From: Bradyrhizobium sp. 132
GTDB taxonomy: Bacteria > Pseudomonadota > Alphaproteobacteria > Rhizobiales > Xanthobacteraceae
Reading direction: 5' to 3'
NCBI RefSeq assembly: GCF_023074185.1
Contig: NZ_JADPKY010000012.1
Location: 62,001-126,000 of the forward strand
DNA length: 64,000 bases
The position numbers and the translations under genes were made by a program. Shown here piece after piece: positions 62,121-64,000 of this stretch. How positions within the stretch are numbered: position 1 is the first letter of the stretch; each line of letters starts with the position of its first letter. Below the pieces are notes generated by a model. It saw nothing but the letters and a program-made list of their open reading frames with translations. It was not told the DNA's origin and did no database searches.

Positions 62121-63380
62121 TCACCGCCCCATCGCCTGATAGATCAGCGTCTTCAGCGCCAGTTGAATCCGGCCGCGCTGCGACGGGGTCTGCACCATGA
62201 AGATCCCGAACAGATCGTCTTCGGGATCGATGAAGAAGAAGGTGCCGCCGACGCCGTCCCAGCGATATTCGCCAAGTGGCCAGGATGTGCCGGGCGGCAC
62301 CGACGTGCGCACCGCGAAGCCGAGGCCAAACCCAGAAGACCCGCCCGGATAATAGTTCTGGTCACGTGCGACCTTGGTCTCGGGCCCGATATGATCCGAC
62401 GCCATCAGCGCGATGGTCTCGGGCTTGAGATAGCGCCGGCCGTCATAGGTGCCGCCATTCAGCAGCATCTGTGCGAAACGGGCATAGTCGCCGACGGTGC
62501 CGACCATGCCGCCGCCGCCCGATTCCCATTTCGCGGGCTGCCTGATGTCGCGGACCTGCGTCGTCGGATTGATGTTGCGATCCTCCGGCATCGGCTCGGC
62601 AATGCGCGGGAATTTGGCGGGATCGGCGACGAAGAAAGCCGTCTCGGTCATGCCGAGCGGATCGAGCAGCCGTTCCTTCTCGAACTGAAGCAGCGTCTTT
62701 CCCGCGATAACCTCGACGACGCGGCCGAGCACGTCGGTGGAATAGCCGTAGTCCCACACCGTGCCGGGCTGCTCGACCAGCGGCAGCGTGGCGATCTTGG
62801 CGACGAAGTCGGCATTGTTGAGATTGCTGTTGAAGAGATTGGCCTCGGCATAGAGTTCGCGCACCATGCCGCCGCCATGATAGCCGTAGGGCAGCCCGGA
62901 GGTGTGGCGCAGCAGGTCCTTGATTGTGACCGGACGAATGACCGGCTCCAGCACCAGCGCGACCTTGCCATCTTCGGCCTTCTTCTCGAGGCCGACCTTC
63001 ATGCCGGCAAAGGCCGGAATGTATTTCGAGACAGGATCGTCGAGCTTGAGCTTGCCCTCCTCGACCAGCATCATCGCCATGACTGACGTGACCGGCTTCG
63101 ACATCGAATAGAGGCGGAAGATCGTGTCCGCGCTCATCGACATCTCGGTCGCGACGTCGCGGACGCCGAAATTCTCGTAATAGACCGGCTTGCCGTGCTG
63201 CTGGAGCAGCAGGATGGCGCCGGGGATCTTGCCGGTCGCGATCTCGTTCCGGATGTAGTCGGAGACTTTTGCCAGGCCTTCGGGCGAGAGATTGTGCGCG
63301 GCGCGCTCGGAGCCTGCCTTCACACCAACGACGCCTAACACAAGGACGAGCGCCGCGATCAGCGCGCGGCGCCCGCGCAT
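62121..63380 (-). CDS. Exported beta-lactamase-family serine hydrolase
   Basis: The 419-residue protein has a signal segment (about residues 1-24) and the class C-type beta-lactamase/esterase fold: the SxxK motif SMSK in RLYSMSKPVTSVMAMML, YGYSTDV as the YxN-like motif, and a large C-terminal domain. Such enzymes act as esterases, D-aminopeptidases or penicillin-binding-like hydrolases. The ATG at 63380 lies one base past the upstream stop (TGACATG) and has GGAGA upstream. The next gene upstream encodes a close homologue, so the two arose by duplication. Confidence 0.9.
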   Translation of the reverse strand: MRGRRALIAALVLVLGVVGVKAGSERAAHNLSPEGLAKVSDYIRNEIATGKIPGAILLLQQHGKPVYYENFGVRDVATEMSMSADTIFRLYSMSKPVTSVMAMMLVEEGKLKLDDPVSKYIPAFAGMKVGLEKKAEDGKVALVLEPVIRPVTIKDLLRHTSGLPYGYHGGGMVRELYAEANLFNSNLNNADFVAKIATLPLVEQPGTVWDYGYSTDVLGRVVEVIAGKTLLQFEKERLLDPLGMTETAFFVADPAKFPRIAEPMPEDRNINPTTQVRDIRQPAKWESGGGGMVGTVGDYARFAQMLLNGGTYDGRRYLKPETIALMASDHIGPETKVARDQNYYPGGSSGFGLGFAVRTSVPPGTSWPLGEYRWDGVGGTFFFIDPEDDLFGIFMVQTPSQRGRIQLALKTLIYQAMGR

Positions 63381-63381
63381 G

Positions 63382-64000
63382 TCAGTTCTCCATTGCTTCA
63401 TAGACCAGCTGCTTCAATGTCCGCTGCACGCGCTGGCGCTCGGTCGGGGTCTGCTCCAGCAGCACGAAGAACATGTCCTGCTTGGGATCAATCACGAAAT
63501 AGCAGCCGGAGGCGCCGTCCCATTTCAGTTCGCCGAGATCGCCGGGCGGCGGCGGTTTTGCGTTGCCGGGGTCGGTGCGCACCGCGAGTCCGAGGCCGAA
63601 GCCAAAACCGTCGCCGGGGAAGTAGAAATAATCGCGATCGACGCCCGATTTGGGGCCGATCTGATCGGTCACCATCAGCTTGAACGTCTCCGGTTTGAGG
63701 ATGGTCTTGCCATCGAGGGTGCCGCCGTTGAGCAGCATCTGCGCGAAGCGCGCATAGTCCGCCATGGTGGAGACCATGCCGCCGCTGGCGGACTGCCACT
63801 TCTTGACGACGGTCGGATCGTTGATCCGGCCGACCCGGAAATCACTGTCATTCGACACCGGCTGCGCCAGCAGCTTCTGCTTCTCGGGATCGGTGACGAA
63901 GAAGCCGGTATCGACCATGCCGAGCGGCACCAGCAGCTTCTCCCGCTCGATCTCGAGCAGCGGCTTTCCACTCGCGACCTCCATGACGCGCGCCAGGATG
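63382..64000 (-). CDS. Serine hydrolase, beta-lactamase family (5' end cut by window edge)
   Basis: The visible C-terminal portion (200 residues from the first ATG, more in frame to the window edge) aligns with the gene just downstream: ILARVMEVASGKPLLEIEREKL matches VLGRVVEVIAGKTLLQFEKERL, and GGMVSTMADYARFAQMLLNGG and a WDGASGCYFVIDP end are shared. The catalytic SxxK lies beyond the edge and cannot be checked. The stop is one base before the downstream ATG, so they form an operon. Confidence 0.85.
   Translation of the reverse strand, partial: ILARVMEVASGKPLLEIEREKLLVPLGMVDTGFFVTDPEKQKLLAQPVSNDSDFRVGRINDPTVVKKWQSASGGMVSTMADYARFAQMLLNGGTLDGKTILKPETFKLMVTDQIGPKSGVDRDYFYFPGDGFGFGLGLAVRTDPGNAKPPPPGDLGELKWDGASGCYFVIDPKQDMFFVLLEQTPTERQRVQRTLKQLVYEAMEN

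Overview
The window looks like chromosomal DNA of a Bradyrhizobium-type alphaproteobacterium. This is inferred from high GC content, strongly GC-ending codons, several families of short palindromic intergenic repeats, and the gene complement (PcaBDC, Cox-like molybdenum hydroxylase genes, Liv transporters, DUF2000, DUF4189, exported caspases). No rRNA, tRNA, CRISPR array, transposase or phage gene was recognised.

Layout. 0.1-3 kb: a small exported protein, DUF72 and DUF488 proteins, and a PhzF isomerase. 3.2-8.3 kb: a minus-strand cluster of TetR regulator, lipoprotein membrane-fusion protein, ABC ATPase, ABC-2 permease and a membrane adenylate cyclase. It is divergent from an ArsR/AHSA1/GFA group (8.4-9.7 kb) across a gap with two perfect palindromes. 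9.8-10.7 kb: DUF2000 and DUF4189. 10.9-17.7 kb: a molybdenum-hydroxylase set (CoxG-, CoxS-, CoxM-, CoxD- and CoxE-like proteins, two XdhC-family proteins, a MoCF/MobA-like fusion) with no catalytic large subunit. 17.9-20.5 kb: pcaB-pcaD-pcaC. 21.7-26.8 kb: a complete branched-chain amino-acid type ABC transporter. 26.9-30.3 kb: a CheY-like protein divergent from a MASE4-PAS hybrid histidine kinase. 30.4-34 kb: P1 peptidase, EF-hand protein, rpe and small ORFs.

34-38.3 kb is a minus-strand run: an ExbB/TolQ-like channel protein, two uncharacterised membrane-anchored proteins, then a metallophosphoesterase and a Ser/Thr kinase fused to a universal-stress domain. 38.5-40.6 kb: a NarX-like kinase and LuxR-type regulator. 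41-44.8 kb: a TetR regulator, purB and an M20 amidohydrolase. 44.9-50.7 kb: three tandem exported caspase-like genes plus a decayed fourth copy, preceded by a perfect TGTGA-N6-TCACA site and a sigma70-like promoter. 50.9-64 kb: an acyl-CoA synthetase, a stand-alone SecD-like periplasmic protein, a membrane cNMP-binding protein, GST, cytochrome b561, murI, an HpcH/HpaI aldolase, a cupin protein, an isolated acyltransferase domain, rpsD, a ParE-type toxin-antitoxin pair, a threonine aldolase and two tandem serine hydrolases, the second cut by the window edge.

The strongest candidates for new biology are the caspase array (mosaic paralogues, a shared operator), the ExbB-like/phosphatase/kinase run, the repeat inserted in frame into the membrane-fusion protein, the soluble SecD-like protein, and the cox-like cluster without a large subunit. 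Most starts were chosen by Shine-Dalgarno motif, domain start or overlap with the upstream gene; alternatives are noted.
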